A stretch of DNA of 64,000 nt from Paraburkholderia hayleyella (GCF_009455685.1 NZ_QPES01000001.1:1054001-1118000), one strand, 5' to 3'. Positions 7,964 to 17,289 are shown, numbered from the stretch's first letter. Numbers and translations are program-made. The notes: generated by a model from the letters alone, not told the origin.

Positions 7964-10150
7964 CTATGGTTGCTGAGTAGCCGTGATTTCTGTCCCGGAA
8001 GCGGGTAACGGTAATTGTAAGGTGGGCTGCCCGGGATGCTTAAGCATGGCGCTGTGCAGGTCGAATACCGGCTGGTAGGACACTGGGGTGCGGTTCAGGC
8101 GATACAGAATATACATGCCCTCCTGAGCCAGCGCGATGCCGTATTGAGCCAGATACTCACGTAGCAACACTTGGGGCACTTCAGGGTCTAGCTTGCCGTC
8201 CAGGCGCAAAATCGCAAAATCGACCTTCTCGTCAGCGAGAAAGCTTGCCATGTCCTGCGAGTTCTTCAAGGCGTCAAAGCGAGCACGACGGAATGGTGCG
8301 TACCCGTTCACGTATAAGGGGGTGCCGTGCAGCGTTGCCCCAAAAGGGTCCCGTGGGGGGTAAAGAACGCGGGAGCCAGGAGCTATACGGTTGACCTCGG
8401 CGGTCAGGATAGCCGGCGGAGCATGGAGGTGTTCGAACTGCATTTTTCCTGCTTTCGTGTATGCGGCTTGCGCGGGCAAACTCATCAGCGACGATATTCG
8501 CTTGAAGAAGACTAAATTGAGTCCGATGCAAGTCAAGGTCACGGCGATCACGATGGTTTGCCACCCACGGCTTGTTCTGATGAAAAGCGCGGCCAGCACG
8601 ATTCCAGCGATAGGCATGACCGGGAACAGATAGCGCCAGTACTGGGTTGTGGCGAACATGGCCAGGCCAAAACCGAACAGGGGCAGCAAGGCAAGCCGCA
8701 AGCCGGCGGGTACGCCCTTGCGCCAGACTGCGATGAGCGCGAACGGCAGCAACAAAAGATATTGCCAGCCTGCTACATAGTTGCCACTTTCCAGGAAATC
8801 AGAGGTTTGAAAGAACGCCCGGATATAGCTGTTGAGGGAGAAGCCGTGGATCCAGCGGGAATCGCTGAGGTTATCGGGCGGCAATAGCGGGGAGCGGAAT
8901 ACCGCGTTGTAAAGCGGAAAGACAGGGTTGCCCGTCATCTGCCAGGCGATGAGGTATGCGTGCAATGCTACGAAGGTGAGCGGAATCAATAAAACCAGTG
9001 CCGACCAGCGTAGTGGCGCAGGTGGCGGCGCTGCAGCGGCGCGTCGGCTGCAGCAACAATGCCACGCGAATGAGGCCAGCAGTGCCACGCCCAATATGGC
9101 GCCGGGCAGTTTGATGGCAGCGCATAGCGCCGCACAAGCCAGCAGGCCAGGCATCGCCTGGCTGCGCCAGTCGCCCTTTGATTCGAGCACCAGATAGAGG
9201 CCCGCCAGCCCCAGCACAGCGAGCATGAGTTCGGTTTGTAGCGACAGCAGCAAATAGCCTAGCATCGGCGTGCTGGCCATGAGCACTAGCAGAAGCCACT
9301 GCACCCAGGCGGGTATATTCAGGCGCTGCAAAATACGAACGAAGAGCGTGAGCAGCACGAGTGCTAACGTCAGGTTCATGGCGCTACGCGCGGTGGCCCC
9401 GGCGATCAGCGACAAGCCTGCATGCAGCAGATCCGTCGTAAAGGGGGCAACGGCCCAGATCTGATTGCGCACATCGAATAACGCACGTTGTTCGTAGAGC
9501 AGTTCGGTCCACAGCCGCAGATGGAGCGCTTGGTCGTCATAGACCAGGTTTGGCAAGCTGGCCCAGCGCAGGGTCCACGCGATCAGGGCGAGCCCGGCGA
9601 CCCAGGCCCAAAACGGGATGGACTGCATCCAGTGATGGAGCGCTAGTGTTCGCCCGCGCAGATTCGTGAAGATGAGCGGCCTCAGGCTTGGGAGCGCCAG
9701 GAGAGGCAACAGGCAAAGCCCAAGATAAAGGCTCGGGTAGTTGGCCGGAAAATGCAGCATCACCCCCCAAATGCCAAGCCAGATTGTCGTACCCAGCAGA
9801 ATGGCTACGGTTGAGCTAACTGCCGGGTTGGGATTGGCCGGACCGGAGTAAAGCCAGCGCAGCAATATTGCGCCGATGCTCCAGGCACTCAGCAGCCATA
9901 CGGCGACCACGAGTGCCTGGGTTAAACCGACCCCTGCAATTAGCCAGACCAGCATGAGGCCGAGTAGACATGCGCGTGAATATCCTGGCGTCAATACACC
10001 CAGGATTGCGCCGGTTAGCAGAATACCGGCGAGCCATACCAGGCTATCGCGTCGAACTGAATCCAGGTGTAGTGGGTCGTTCAGGAGATACTGCGAAGCG
10101 GTTAGCACGAGGATGCCTAACCCAATAAAAGCATAGTTTCTGGTCTTCAT
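7964..10150 (-). CDS. Multi-spanning GT-C type glycosyltransferase (PMT/ArnT-like), truncated by amber stop
   Basis: A 728-residue inner-membrane protein starting at the ATG at 10150. About 11-13 hydrophobic segments fill residues 1-550. A periplasmic-loop segment (WTLRWASLPNLVYDDQALH) carries the acidic residues expected in the first loop of GT-C enzymes that use polyprenyl-phosphate sugars. A soluble periplasmic C-terminal part follows. With the upstream GT2 and GtrA genes it would form a three-gene cassette that transfers a sugar to a surface glycan. The frame ends at TAG inside what looks like a beta-sandwich domain whose remaining 88 codons lie immediately downstream. Confidence 0.75.
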   Translation of the reverse strand: MKTRNYAFIGLGILVLTASQYLLNDPLHLDSVRRDSLVWLAGILLTGAILGVLTPGYSRACLLGLMLVWLIAGVGLTQALVVAVWLLSAWSIGAILLRWLYSGPANPNPAVSSTVAILLGTTIWLGIWGVMLHFPANYPSLYLGLCLLPLLALPSLRPLIFTNLRGRTLALHHWMQSIPFWAWVAGLALIAWTLRWASLPNLVYDDQALHLRLWTELLYEQRALFDVRNQIWAVAPFTTDLLHAGLSLIAGATARSAMNLTLALVLLTLFVRILQRLNIPAWVQWLLLVLMASTPMLGYLLLSLQTELMLAVLGLAGLYLVLESKGDWRSQAMPGLLACAALCAAIKLPGAILGVALLASFAWHCCCSRRAAAAPPPAPLRWSALVLLIPLTFVALHAYLIAWQMTGNPVFPLYNAVFRSPLLPPDNLSDSRWIHGFSLNSYIRAFFQTSDFLESGNYVAGWQYLLLLPFALIAVWRKGVPAGLRLALLPLFGFGLAMFATTQYWRYLFPVMPIAGIVLAALFIRTSRGWQTIVIAVTLTCIGLNLVFFKRISSLMSLPAQAAYTKAGKMQFEHLHAPPAILTAEVNRIAPGSRVLYPPRDPFGATLHGTPLYVNGYAPFRRARFDALKNSQDMASFLADEKVDFAILRLDGKLDPEVPQVLLREYLAQYGIALAQEGMYILYRLNRTPVSYQPVFDLHSAMLKHPGQPTLQLPLPASGTEITATQQP

Positions 10151-10285
10151 AAACACTTAAATGAGAAGGAATCTTGCCGACCAGACTTTACCGGGTAAGG
10201 CATGGGTATACGAATTCGTGATTCGACGGATGGCTGGCGTTTAGCGGCTGCAGCCGTTGCAATGAATGGGGCATGGAGCGCTTTC

Positions 10286-10726
10286 TCATAAACGGTTTTG
10301 CCCACGGCTTGTTCCGGTTGCCGCAACCCTGGGCGAGGCTGCATTTGAGGCTGCCTCTGGGTTCAAAAACACGAAGTGTTTGCTCAACCAGTACGTATAA
10401 AATACGCAAATGATGTCCGCCGTGAACTTGGCCACCACCGCGATGGGAATCAGCCATAACATGATGCTCAGTATCAGGGCCGAGAAAGGAATATTCAGTG
10501 CGAGCAGGGAGAAATAGCGGATCGCCTGCCGCGCTGTTCCACCACCCTTGGCTACGCCGAAAGTGAAATAACGGTGAGCGAAAAAGGCGAACAGCCCGGC
10601 CAGTACTTTGGCGATCGCATTGGCTATGAGCGGGCCTACTCCGAAATAGTTAAAGAACAGCAAGAACCCACCCATGTCCAGGGCGTAGGTGATTCCCCCG
10701 ACCATCAGATAACGCGTGAACTGCAT
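10286..10726 (-). CDS. GtrA family membrane protein (polyprenyl-phosphate sugar flippase candidate)
   Basis: Taking the ATG at 10726 gives 146 residues with four predicted membrane helices, beginning FTRYLMVGGITYALDMGGF, the standard opening of GtrA proteins. The family is thought to flip undecaprenyl-phosphate-linked sugars to the periplasm. Longer upstream starts would overlap the GT2 gene and add an unrelated polar stretch, so they are not preferred. The ribosome site is weak. The C-terminal tail after the last helix is polar and rich in Ala and Ser. Confidence 0.85.
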   Translation of the reverse strand: MQFTRYLMVGGITYALDMGGFLLFFNYFGVGPLIANAIAKVLAGLFAFFAHRYFTFGVAKGGGTARQAIRYFSLLALNIPFSALILSIMLWLIPIAVVAKFTADIICVFYTYWLSKHFVFLNPEAASNAASPRVAATGTSRGQNRL

Positions 10727-10793
10727 CAGACTTGTTTCCAGGCGATAACGAGGTGACGCAGGGCCCGCCTGCGCTTGAAACTGGCAAACCCAT

Positions 10794-11783
10794 TCATGCA
10801 GATGTTCCTGTTTTGGGGACGCGAGGCTTGCGGGCTTTTCGATGAAGAGGGTGAACCGGCACCGAGGCAATATCCTGCCCAAGGAAGCCCAGCAAAAACT
10901 GTATGCCGACAAGAATAGGTAACGCCGACATCATTACCGTACCGGATGGTGTGGGAATATCCTTGTGCGCGGAATATATCCAGTGATAGCCACCGTAAGC
11001 AAAGCCGAAACCGAGTAGCGCAATGCTGACCGGCAATTCGATAGAAGCCAGCGACATATCGCGGAGGTAGTAGTTGTAAAAAATTCGCTTGAAAAAATTG
11101 CGCATATGTTTAGCAAAAAACTCGCCGGCAATCCGGGATATTTTAAGATTGCTAACCTCGTTGCCGTATTTTGCTTCCATCGGGACATCGATGACCACGG
11201 CACGCAAGGTATTCAGCCTGAAAAGCATGTCGGTTTCGAAGAAATAACGCTGGCTGATTTTATGGAAAGGAAGGTGGCGCGCGACATCGGCGTGGATGGC
11301 CGTATAGCCATTGGTTGGATCGAAGAGGTTCCAGTAGCCCGACGACACCTTGCACATGAATGACAGCACCGCATTGCCGAACAGACGCATTTTAGGCATT
11401 GCGCTAATTTTTTCCAGATCGAAGAAACGATTGCCTTTGGCGTAATCAGCCTCGCCAGCCATAATGGGCGCGACAAAATCCAGAATCAGGTCTGGGTCCA
11501 TTTGCCCATCGCCATCAATCTTGACGAATATATCCATGCCATCGTTAATTGCAGCTTGATAGCCGGTCATTACTGCACCGCCAACTCCCCGATTTTCCGT
11601 ATGCCGGATGATGACGACGCGTTCGTCTTTACAGTTGGCGGTTACGAAATCACCTGAATTTTCAGGGCAGCAATCATCAATAACGTAAATCCGGAAAATC
11701 TCGGGGCCGAATGAATTTAATACATCCAGGATATGTTCCCGTACCTTGTAACTTGGAATGACGACTGCGATTTTCAACTTCAT
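10794..11783 (-). CDS. GT2 family glycosyltransferase (GtrB/DPM1-like)
   Basis: This 329-residue protein has an N-terminal GT-A domain: VVIPSYKVREHI at the nucleotide site, VIDDCCPENSGD, NRGVGGAVMTGY, and the metal-binding segment KIDGDGQMDPD near residue 90. Two C-terminal membrane helices (about 250-310) follow. This is the architecture of polyprenyl-phosphate glucosyl/mannosyl transferases such as GtrB, ArnC and DPM1. It is the first gene of the cassette. Its sequence looks richer in A/T than the fds genes, which could indicate transfer. Confidence 0.85.
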   Translation of the reverse strand: MKLKIAVVIPSYKVREHILDVLNSFGPEIFRIYVIDDCCPENSGDFVTANCKDERVVIIRHTENRGVGGAVMTGYQAAINDGMDIFVKIDGDGQMDPDLILDFVAPIMAGEADYAKGNRFFDLEKISAMPKMRLFGNAVLSFMCKVSSGYWNLFDPTNGYTAIHADVARHLPFHKISQRYFFETDMLFRLNTLRAVVIDVPMEAKYGNEVSNLKISRIAGEFFAKHMRNFFKRIFYNYYLRDMSLASIELPVSIALLGFGFAYGGYHWIYSAHKDIPTPSGTVMMSALPILVGIQFLLGFLGQDIASVPVHPLHRKARKPRVPKTGTSA

Positions 11784-12246
11784 ATTCGTGAATTAATTTT
11801 GTTCTGCAGCGTTTAATATTCACGATAGCTTGAAAATAAAAAACGCCACGCTCAGGAACACTGCGGGAACACGGCAGTTATTAGCTCAAGGCAAAGCTGG
11901 AAGTTTAATCGAGAGATGAGGGCGACGTCATTCTTTTTCAGAATCTTGCCGCTTGCTGTGCAGGCCGCTGTAGGGCAAAGGGGCTGAATCGGTTCGTGGA
12001 AGTGTCCATGGCCCGGCAGAACTTGATCGGAGCTTTTTCCTAGCTAGCGACCATAAAAAAAATAATTTCGCTCATCCCCTCGGCTAAAGAGAATCCTGTC
12101 TACGCAAAGCCGTAAGGCTGCGGTATTGCAAAACTCATTAAAACCGCTATCGGATCGAAAAATTCAAGATCCAACCGGTTGCGATGGCCAGAGATCTCCC
12201 GGGACACATACCGGATTGCCGAATGCCTACTAGAGGGAAAACCGTC
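11784..12246. other. 463-bp intergenic region between divergent cassettes
   Basis: No gene is seen. The region is more A/T-rich than its surroundings and contains short A-runs near 12055-12062. It must hold the promoters for the glycosylation cassette (minus) and the flavin monooxygenase operon (plus). No convincing -35/-10 pair or operator was identified. A good ribosome site (AGAGGGA, about 12232) precedes the monooxygenase ATG at 12247. Confidence 0.6.
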
Positions 12247-13611
12247 ATGACAGTTGCAGGGACTTCAATCGATACACTCGTTGTTGGCGCCGGTCAGGCC
12301 GGCATCGCGGTGAGCGAGCACCTGGGCAAACTGGGTGTGCCGCACCTGGTCCTTGAGCGTGACCGGATCGCAGAGCGCTGGCGTACAAGCCGCTGGGATT
12401 CGCTGGTGGCCAATGGTCCGGCATGGCATGACCGCTTCCCTGGCCTTGAGTTCGATGATCTGGACCCTGATGCATTTGCTTCCAAAGATCGCGTGGCGGC
12501 CTACTTCGAGGTGTATGCCAAAAAGTTCAATGTGCCCGTTCGCACGGGCGTTGAAGTGCGCAGTGTCGTACGTAACGCTCATCGGCCGGGCTTCACCGTG
12601 GAAACCTCCGATGGCGTTATCGAGGCGCAACGGGTCGTTGTCGCTACGGGTCCGTTTCAGCGCCCGCTGATTCCGCCAATTGCACCGGTTACACCGGTTA
12701 CATCGAACAAAGACAAGCTATTCCAGATGCACTCGGCAGATTATCGCCACCCCGCGCAACTACCCGCTGGCGGCGTGCTGGTGGTGGGCGCAGGGTCGTC
12801 GGGGGTGCAGATCGCCGATGAGCTGCGACGCGCGGGCAGGAACGTATTTCTCTCTGTCGGGCCTCATGATCGTCCGCCGCGAGCTTATCGCAAGCGTGAT
12901 TTTTGCTGGTGGCTTGGTGTCCTGGGTGAATGGGATGCGGAAACCATGCGTCCTGGCAAGGAGCACGTCACCATCGCGGTAAGCGGCGCGCATGGGGGCG
13001 AGACGGTAGATTTCCGTCGTCTCGCGCACGAAGGAATAACACTGGTTGGCTTGACGAAGTCTTTTAACGATGCAGGCGTGGTGACGTTCGAATCCGACCT
13101 GGCGGCCAATATCAAGGCGGGTGACGAAAACTATCTTTCCTTGCTGGATGCAGCCGACGCATACATTGAGCGAAACGGCCTTGACCTCCCTGAAGAACCG
13201 GCCGCCCGTGATTTCCTGCCAGACCCGGATTGCGTGAAAAATCCGCTTCATCACCTCGACCTCACTGAGGCAGGCATTACATCGATTATCTGGGCTACGG
13301 GTTTTTCGCTCGATTACCAGTGGCTCAAGGTCAATGCTTTCGACGGCAAGGGGCGGCCCTGTCACCAGCGTGGGGTCTCGTCCGAACCGGGAATCTATTT
13401 CCTGGGTTTGCCCTGGCTGTCGCGCCGCGGTTCGTCATTCATCTGGGGCGTCTGGCACGACGCCAAACATGTGGCGGGACATATTGCTACGCAGCGCTCA
13501 TATCTTTCTTATCAGGATGCCTTGGAACGCAGGGGAAAGACCCATCGCGCCGTCGAGGAATCCGTCAGCGTTAGCGAGACTAACGAAATCAGCGAAACTG
13601 GAGTGAACTGA
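12247..13611 (+). CDS. Flavin-dependent monooxygenase (FMO/CzcO-like NAD(P)/FAD oxidoreductase)
   Basis: A 454-residue protein starting at ATG 12247, preceded by AGAGGGA; the in-frame codon at 12184 lacks a ribosome site. Two Rossmann motifs are visible: FAD-binding VVGAGQAGIAVSEHL (G14, G16, G19) and NADPH-binding VVGAGSSGVQIADEL (from residue 179). Between them lies HSADYRHP, similar to the FMO/YUCCA signature region. The C-terminal part has ATGFSLDYQWL and a GLPWLSRRGSSFIWGVWHD segment typical of CzcO-type oxidoreductases. Such enzymes oxygenate N- or S-containing or carbonyl substrates. It is the first gene of a tightly packed operon with RidA, DUF1028 and M20 genes. The substrate is unknown. 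Confidence 0.8.
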   Translation: MTVAGTSIDTLVVGAGQAGIAVSEHLGKLGVPHLVLERDRIAERWRTSRWDSLVANGPAWHDRFPGLEFDDLDPDAFASKDRVAAYFEVYAKKFNVPVRTGVEVRSVVRNAHRPGFTVETSDGVIEAQRVVVATGPFQRPLIPPIAPVTPVTSNKDKLFQMHSADYRHPAQLPAGGVLVVGAGSSGVQIADELRRAGRNVFLSVGPHDRPPRAYRKRDFCWWLGVLGEWDAETMRPGKEHVTIAVSGAHGGETVDFRRLAHEGITLVGLTKSFNDAGVVTFESDLAANIKAGDENYLSLLDAADAYIERNGLDLPEEPAARDFLPDPDCVKNPLHHLDLTEAGITSIIWATGFSLDYQWLKVNAFDGKGRPCHQRGVSSEPGIYFLGLPWLSRRGSSFIWGVWHDAKHVAGHIATQRSYLSYQDALERRGKTHRAVEESVSVSETNEISETGVN

Positions 13612-14042
13612 TGCCTACCCATACCCGTATTCGGATGTTCAACACCAAGGATACCTATCCGAACCAGATACTGGATAACGACCTGTGCCAGGCCGTACGC
13701 GCTGGCAATACCGTTTACGTGCGCGGTCAGGTCGGCACGGATTTCGATGGCAAGCTCGTTGGTCTGGGTGATCCGGGAGCTCAAGCCGAACAGGCTATGA
13801 AGAACGTCAAGCAACTGTTGGAAGAGTCGGGTAGTGACCTGTCGCACATCGTCAAGACGACGACGTACATCATTGATCCGCGGTATCGGGAGCCGGTGTA
13901 TCGGGAAGTGGGCAAGTGGCTCAAGGGCGTTTATCCCATTTCTACCGGGCTCGTTGTTTCGGCACTGGGACAGCCGCAATGGTTAATGGAAATCGATGTC
14001 ATCGCAGTCATTCCGGACAACTGGAAGGCTCAGCAAATCTGA
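13611..14042 (+). CDS. RidA/YjgF/Rid family protein
   Basis: 143 residues with the Rid fold: ..GNTVYVRGQVGTDFDG.., a QAEQAMKNVKQLLEESG helix and a final MEIDVIAVIPD strand. Its ATG shares one base with the monooxygenase stop (TGATG), so the two are translationally coupled. Canonical RidA deaminates reactive enamines/imines using an arginine equivalent to E. coli R105. Aligning the final strands by eye places T112 at that position, so this protein probably belongs to a Rid subgroup without classical imine deaminase activity. In the Rut pathway a Rid protein (RutC) follows a flavin monooxygenase, a comparable context. Confidence 0.85.
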   Translation: MPTHTRIRMFNTKDTYPNQILDNDLCQAVRAGNTVYVRGQVGTDFDGKLVGLGDPGAQAEQAMKNVKQLLEESGSDLSHIVKTTTYIIDPRYREPVYREVGKWLKGVYPISTGLVVSALGQPQWLMEIDVIAVIPDNWKAQQI

Positions 14043-14112
14043 TGTCCAGGATTAAAACCAGAATCCGGGCCGAAGCGTTCGCGCTTTGTGCCCCGTACCT
14101 GACGGAGGTCAT

Positions 14113-14790
14113 GTGACGTTTTCTATTGTCGGGCGCTGTCCTGAAAGTGGGCAGCTCGGTATCGCAATTAGCTCTTCGAGCATTGCCGTTGGCGCGCGCT
14201 GTCCTTGGGTACGCTCGGGTGTAGGTGCTGTGGCGACGCAAAATGTCACGTTGCCCGCGCTGGGCCCGGAAATCCTTGATTTGCTCGAGTTTGGCCAGTT
14301 AACGCCGGAGGCCGCATTGGGCCGTGCGTTGGGCGCTAATGGATGGAGCCAGTATCGGCAAGTTACGGTCATTGATAGCCGCGGCCAAACCGCGTGCTTT
14401 AGTGGGAAAGAAGCGCTTGGCATTCACCATGCCGTGACAGGAAAGCAATGCGTGGCCGCTGGAAACCTGCTTGCAGACAGGCAAGTCATCGAAGCCATGG
14501 TGCCTGCTTTTGAAAACGCGCGAGGACACCTGGCAGATCGCCTGCTCGCGGCCATGCATGCAGCAATGGCCGCAGGCGGGGAAGCGGGTCCGGTTCATTC
14601 GGCGGCGCTGAAGATAGTCGGTGACCTGAGGTGGCCTATCGTGAACTTGCGTGTCGACTGGAGCGACGACGACCCTATTGGCAAAGTCGATGCGCTATGG
14701 CGTGCGTATCAGCCGCAGATGCACGATTACATCGCCCGAGCCTTGAATCCTGCAGCAGCACCCAGCTATGGCGTTCCAGGCAATGAATGA
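14113..14790 (+). CDS. DUF1028 family protein (Ntn-hydrolase-like)
   Basis: 225 residues from a GTG at 14113, which gives the family's usual opening (M)TFSIVGRCPESGQLGIAI. GGAGG lies just upstream at 14104-14108. The body shows VGARCPWVRSGVGAVATQN and GLxxLxxG-type repeats of the DUF1028 fold, which resembles N-terminal nucleophile hydrolases. No biochemical role is firmly established, though members often sit beside amidases and RidA genes. It overlaps the start of the following deacylase gene by a few bases, so it is part of the same operon. Confidence 0.8.
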   Translation: MTFSIVGRCPESGQLGIAISSSSIAVGARCPWVRSGVGAVATQNVTLPALGPEILDLLEFGQLTPEAALGRALGANGWSQYRQVTVIDSRGQTACFSGKEALGIHHAVTGKQCVAAGNLLADRQVIEAMVPAFENARGHLADRLLAAMHAAMAAGGEAGPVHSAALKIVGDLRWPIVNLRVDWSDDDPIGKVDALWRAYQPQMHDYIARALNPAAAPSYGVPGNE

Positions 14791-15952
14791 ACTTTCCAGC
14801 CGCGACCTGCTCGAGCGGCTCATTGCGTTTCCGACCGTCAGCCGTGATTCGAACTTGCAGTTAATTGCTTTTATCCAGCAATACTTGTCCGACCACGGCG
14901 TTAAAAGTGAGCTCTTCTACAACCCTGAGCGAACAAAGGCCAACCTCTTTGCGACCATCGGCCCGGAAGACCGCGGTGGCGTGGCCCTCTCAGGTCATAC
15001 CGACGTGGTTCCGACAGAGGGGCAAGCCTGGACCGTGGATCCGTTCCAGCTGACGCATCGGGACGGCCGCCTGTATGGGCGGGGGACGGCCGATATGAAA
15101 GGTTTCATTGCCTCAGTACTGGCCGCTGTGCCCCTGTTTTACCGACAGCGTTTGCAGCTCCCCGTGCATTTTGCCTTTTCTTACGATGAGGAGGTGGGGT
15201 GTCTCGGTGTGCGATCAATGCTGGCCGAACTTGATAGCCGCGAACTCAAGCCGCGTCTTTGCCTGATTGGCGAGCCGACGGGGTTGAAGCCCGTCCTTGG
15301 GCACAAGGGCAAGCTGGCCATGCGGTGCCAGGTGAAGGGCCATGCGTGCCACTCCGCTTATGCACCCTACGGTGTTAATGCGATTCAGTATGCAGCACGT
15401 CTTGTTGGCCACCTGGAAGAGATAGGTGAGCGACTCGCCGGGCCGGCTCATCACGATGAACGTTTCGACCCGCCGTTCTCGACGGTACAAACCGGGATGA
15501 TCAAGGGCGGACGGGCACTGAACATCGTGCCCGCCGAGTGCGAATTCGACTTCGAGGTACGGGCGCTACCCGGTTTCAATTCGCAGCAAGTGGCTGATGA
15601 CCTGCGACAGTTCGCGGAGAAAGAGCTGCTGCCTAAAATGCAGGCGGCAAAGCCAGATACAGGTATCAGCCTGAAAGAACTGAATTCGTATCCGGGTCTC
15701 GCCACATCTGCGGATAGTCAGGCTGCGCGACTGTTGTCGATTCTCACCGGTTCGAGCGATTTCGGCACGGTGGCCTTTGGTACGGAGGGCGGGTTGTTTA
15801 CGCAGGCAGGTATTCCGGCTGTCATCTGCGGGCCAGCGAGCATGGACCAGGGGCACAAGCCCGATGAGTTTATTGAGATCGAACAGCTGGAAGGTTGCGA
15901 TGCGATGCTGGAGCGGCTCGTTGAGTACCTTTGCAATCCCATCAACCTGTAA
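14783..15952 (+). CDS. M20 family deacylase, ArgE (acetylornithine deacetylase)-like
   Basis: A 389-residue zinc amidohydrolase. Metal-site motifs visible: SGHTDVVPTEG, GRGTADMKG, the catalytic and ligand acids in YDEEVGCLG, GEPT, and the C-terminal histidine in GHKPDEF. The dimerisation (lid) domain lies at about 180-290. ArgE-type enzymes hydrolyse N-acyl amino acids. Its place in an operon with a monooxygenase, Rid and DUF1028 genes suggests a catabolic deacylase and not the arginine-biosynthetic enzyme. Alternative ATG at 14768. It overlaps the DUF1028 stop (ATGAATGA). Confidence 0.85.
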   Translation: MNELSSRDLLERLIAFPTVSRDSNLQLIAFIQQYLSDHGVKSELFYNPERTKANLFATIGPEDRGGVALSGHTDVVPTEGQAWTVDPFQLTHRDGRLYGRGTADMKGFIASVLAAVPLFYRQRLQLPVHFAFSYDEEVGCLGVRSMLAELDSRELKPRLCLIGEPTGLKPVLGHKGKLAMRCQVKGHACHSAYAPYGVNAIQYAARLVGHLEEIGERLAGPAHHDERFDPPFSTVQTGMIKGGRALNIVPAECEFDFEVRALPGFNSQQVADDLRQFAEKELLPKMQAAKPDTGISLKELNSYPGLATSADSQAARLLSILTGSSDFGTVAFGTEGGLFTQAGIPAVICGPASMDQGHKPDEFIEIEQLEGCDAMLERLVEYLCNPINL

Positions 15953-16008
15953 GCCTTGGGGCGGTGACCGTTCTGGCGGTTGCTGCGGCCCGCGATTGTC
16001 GGGCGGGG

Positions 16009-16932
16009 TCATGGGTTGGGCTGGAGGGGCATGGCGGCCAACCGCTCTCGACAAAACTCCAGAAAGATCTGAGCTGGCCTGGTTAGTTGGCCCCGTCGGG
16101 ATCGGGCGCTGACGAGCCCTGATGGGGCGACGGTTTCAGCGATGTCGATGATCACCACTTTCTTGCCGTCATAAGCGCATTCCGAGTGCGGGCGCGTGAC
16201 CAGCAACGAGAACCCAAAGCCTTGCCCGACCATGCCGCGAACCATCTCGATGGAGGGGGAGCCGAAAACGATATTGGGTTTCAATCCCAGTTCGTGAAAG
16301 AGACTCACGAAATAGGTTCGGCTAGGTTGCACGTCAAGCAAAATCATGGGTTCAGGACACAAGTCGTGCAACGATACCTGCTTCTGGCTGGCGAAGCGAT
16401 GGCCCTCTGGCAGCAGGACATAAGGCTTTTGCGGAGGCATCAGAGGTTCGGTTTCTATCGTCCCGTCGAGTTCATGATCGTAAAGAAAGGCCAGATCGAA
16501 GGTGCCGGTGGTGAGCCCCTGTACGAGTTCCTGTTGTTCGCCGTCGTGCATCCGGATACCCACACCGGGGTAGCGTGTTCGAAAGCCCGCGATGAGTTGG
16601 GGCAGATAGAGTGGCGCCATAGTTTCGAAGCAGCCGATGTCAACATGGCCGGTCACGATATCGTTGTCGGCAAGGGCATTCTGTTCGAACTCGTGAGACA
16701 TGCGAAGGAGTTCCTGCGCTTTAAGGTAAAAGCGTGTTCCTGATGGCGTCAGAGACACGCCCTGGGCATGATGGCGGATGAAGAGCTGCATATTGAAGCT
16801 CTCTTCCAAGCCCTTGATAGCGACCGAAATGGATGGCTGGGCGATGTAGAGGCGACGCGATGCCTCGGCCACGCTCCCAGCTTCCACTGTTGTTACAAAA
16901 TACTTTAGTTGTCTCAATGTATAAGTTGCCAC
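16009..16932 (-). CDS. LysR family transcriptional regulator
   Basis: 307 residues from GTG 16932, with GAGG about 8 bases upstream; the longer open frame to 17094 adds a tail not found in LysR proteins. The N-terminal winged helix (2-60) reads LRQLKYFVTTVEAGSVAEAS.. and the effector domain (90-295) has the usual two-lobed fold with the segment DLAFLYDHELD. It is convergent with the deacylase gene and divergent from the permease gene, so it probably regulates the surrounding island. The inducer is unknown. Confidence 0.88.
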   Translation of the reverse strand: MATYTLRQLKYFVTTVEAGSVAEASRRLYIAQPSISVAIKGLEESFNMQLFIRHHAQGVSLTPSGTRFYLKAQELLRMSHEFEQNALADNDIVTGHVDIGCFETMAPLYLPQLIAGFRTRYPGVGIRMHDGEQQELVQGLTTGTFDLAFLYDHELDGTIETEPLMPPQKPYVLLPEGHRFASQKQVSLHDLCPEPMILLDVQPSRTYFVSLFHELGLKPNIVFGSPSIEMVRGMVGQGFGFSLLVTRPHSECAYDGKKVVIIDIAETVAPSGLVSARSRRGQLTRPAQIFLEFCRERLAAMPLQPNP

Positions 16933-17249
16933 CGTAAACCTCGGTTGTTTTATCAAGCCATGTCGACCTGGCGTGAAATAAAACTGTTTAAACCCTACGT
17001 ACAATACCGCGCGAAAAAAAGCAGGAGAAGCCTGCCGAACGGATACATGCAAAGACGGAGCCTGGATGCCAGCGCGACTCGCTTGATCTGGCAAGTCGCG
17101 CGGGTGCTGTTTGCCGCTAGCGAGCAGATAGAGCGGATTAGGGTGTGGTAGTCGGTGTTTACCCAGCGATGTACTGACGGTATGAGCGCTAGTGCTCTGC
17201 TAACCCTTATGGAAAAGGGTGCTCGACGAAGAAATAAAAAAGCTGTTTA

Positions 17250-17289
17250 GAAGCACATAAAACCCTATTTTCTAAAAATAAGGTGCTTC
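17250..17289. repeat. Imperfect 40-bp stem-loop
   Basis: GAAGCAC at 17250-17256 pairs with GTGCTTC at 17283-17289. An inner stem CCTATTTT/AAAAATAAGG brings the two halves together around a CT loop. It is A/T-rich and lies upstream of both the LysR and permease genes. It could be an operator or an attenuator-like structure. Confidence 0.45.

Noticed and set aside
10286..10912. 208-residue version of the GtrA protein
   Set aside because: The extra 62 residues overlap the GT2 gene and lack membrane character; the ATG at 10726 gives the normal family start.
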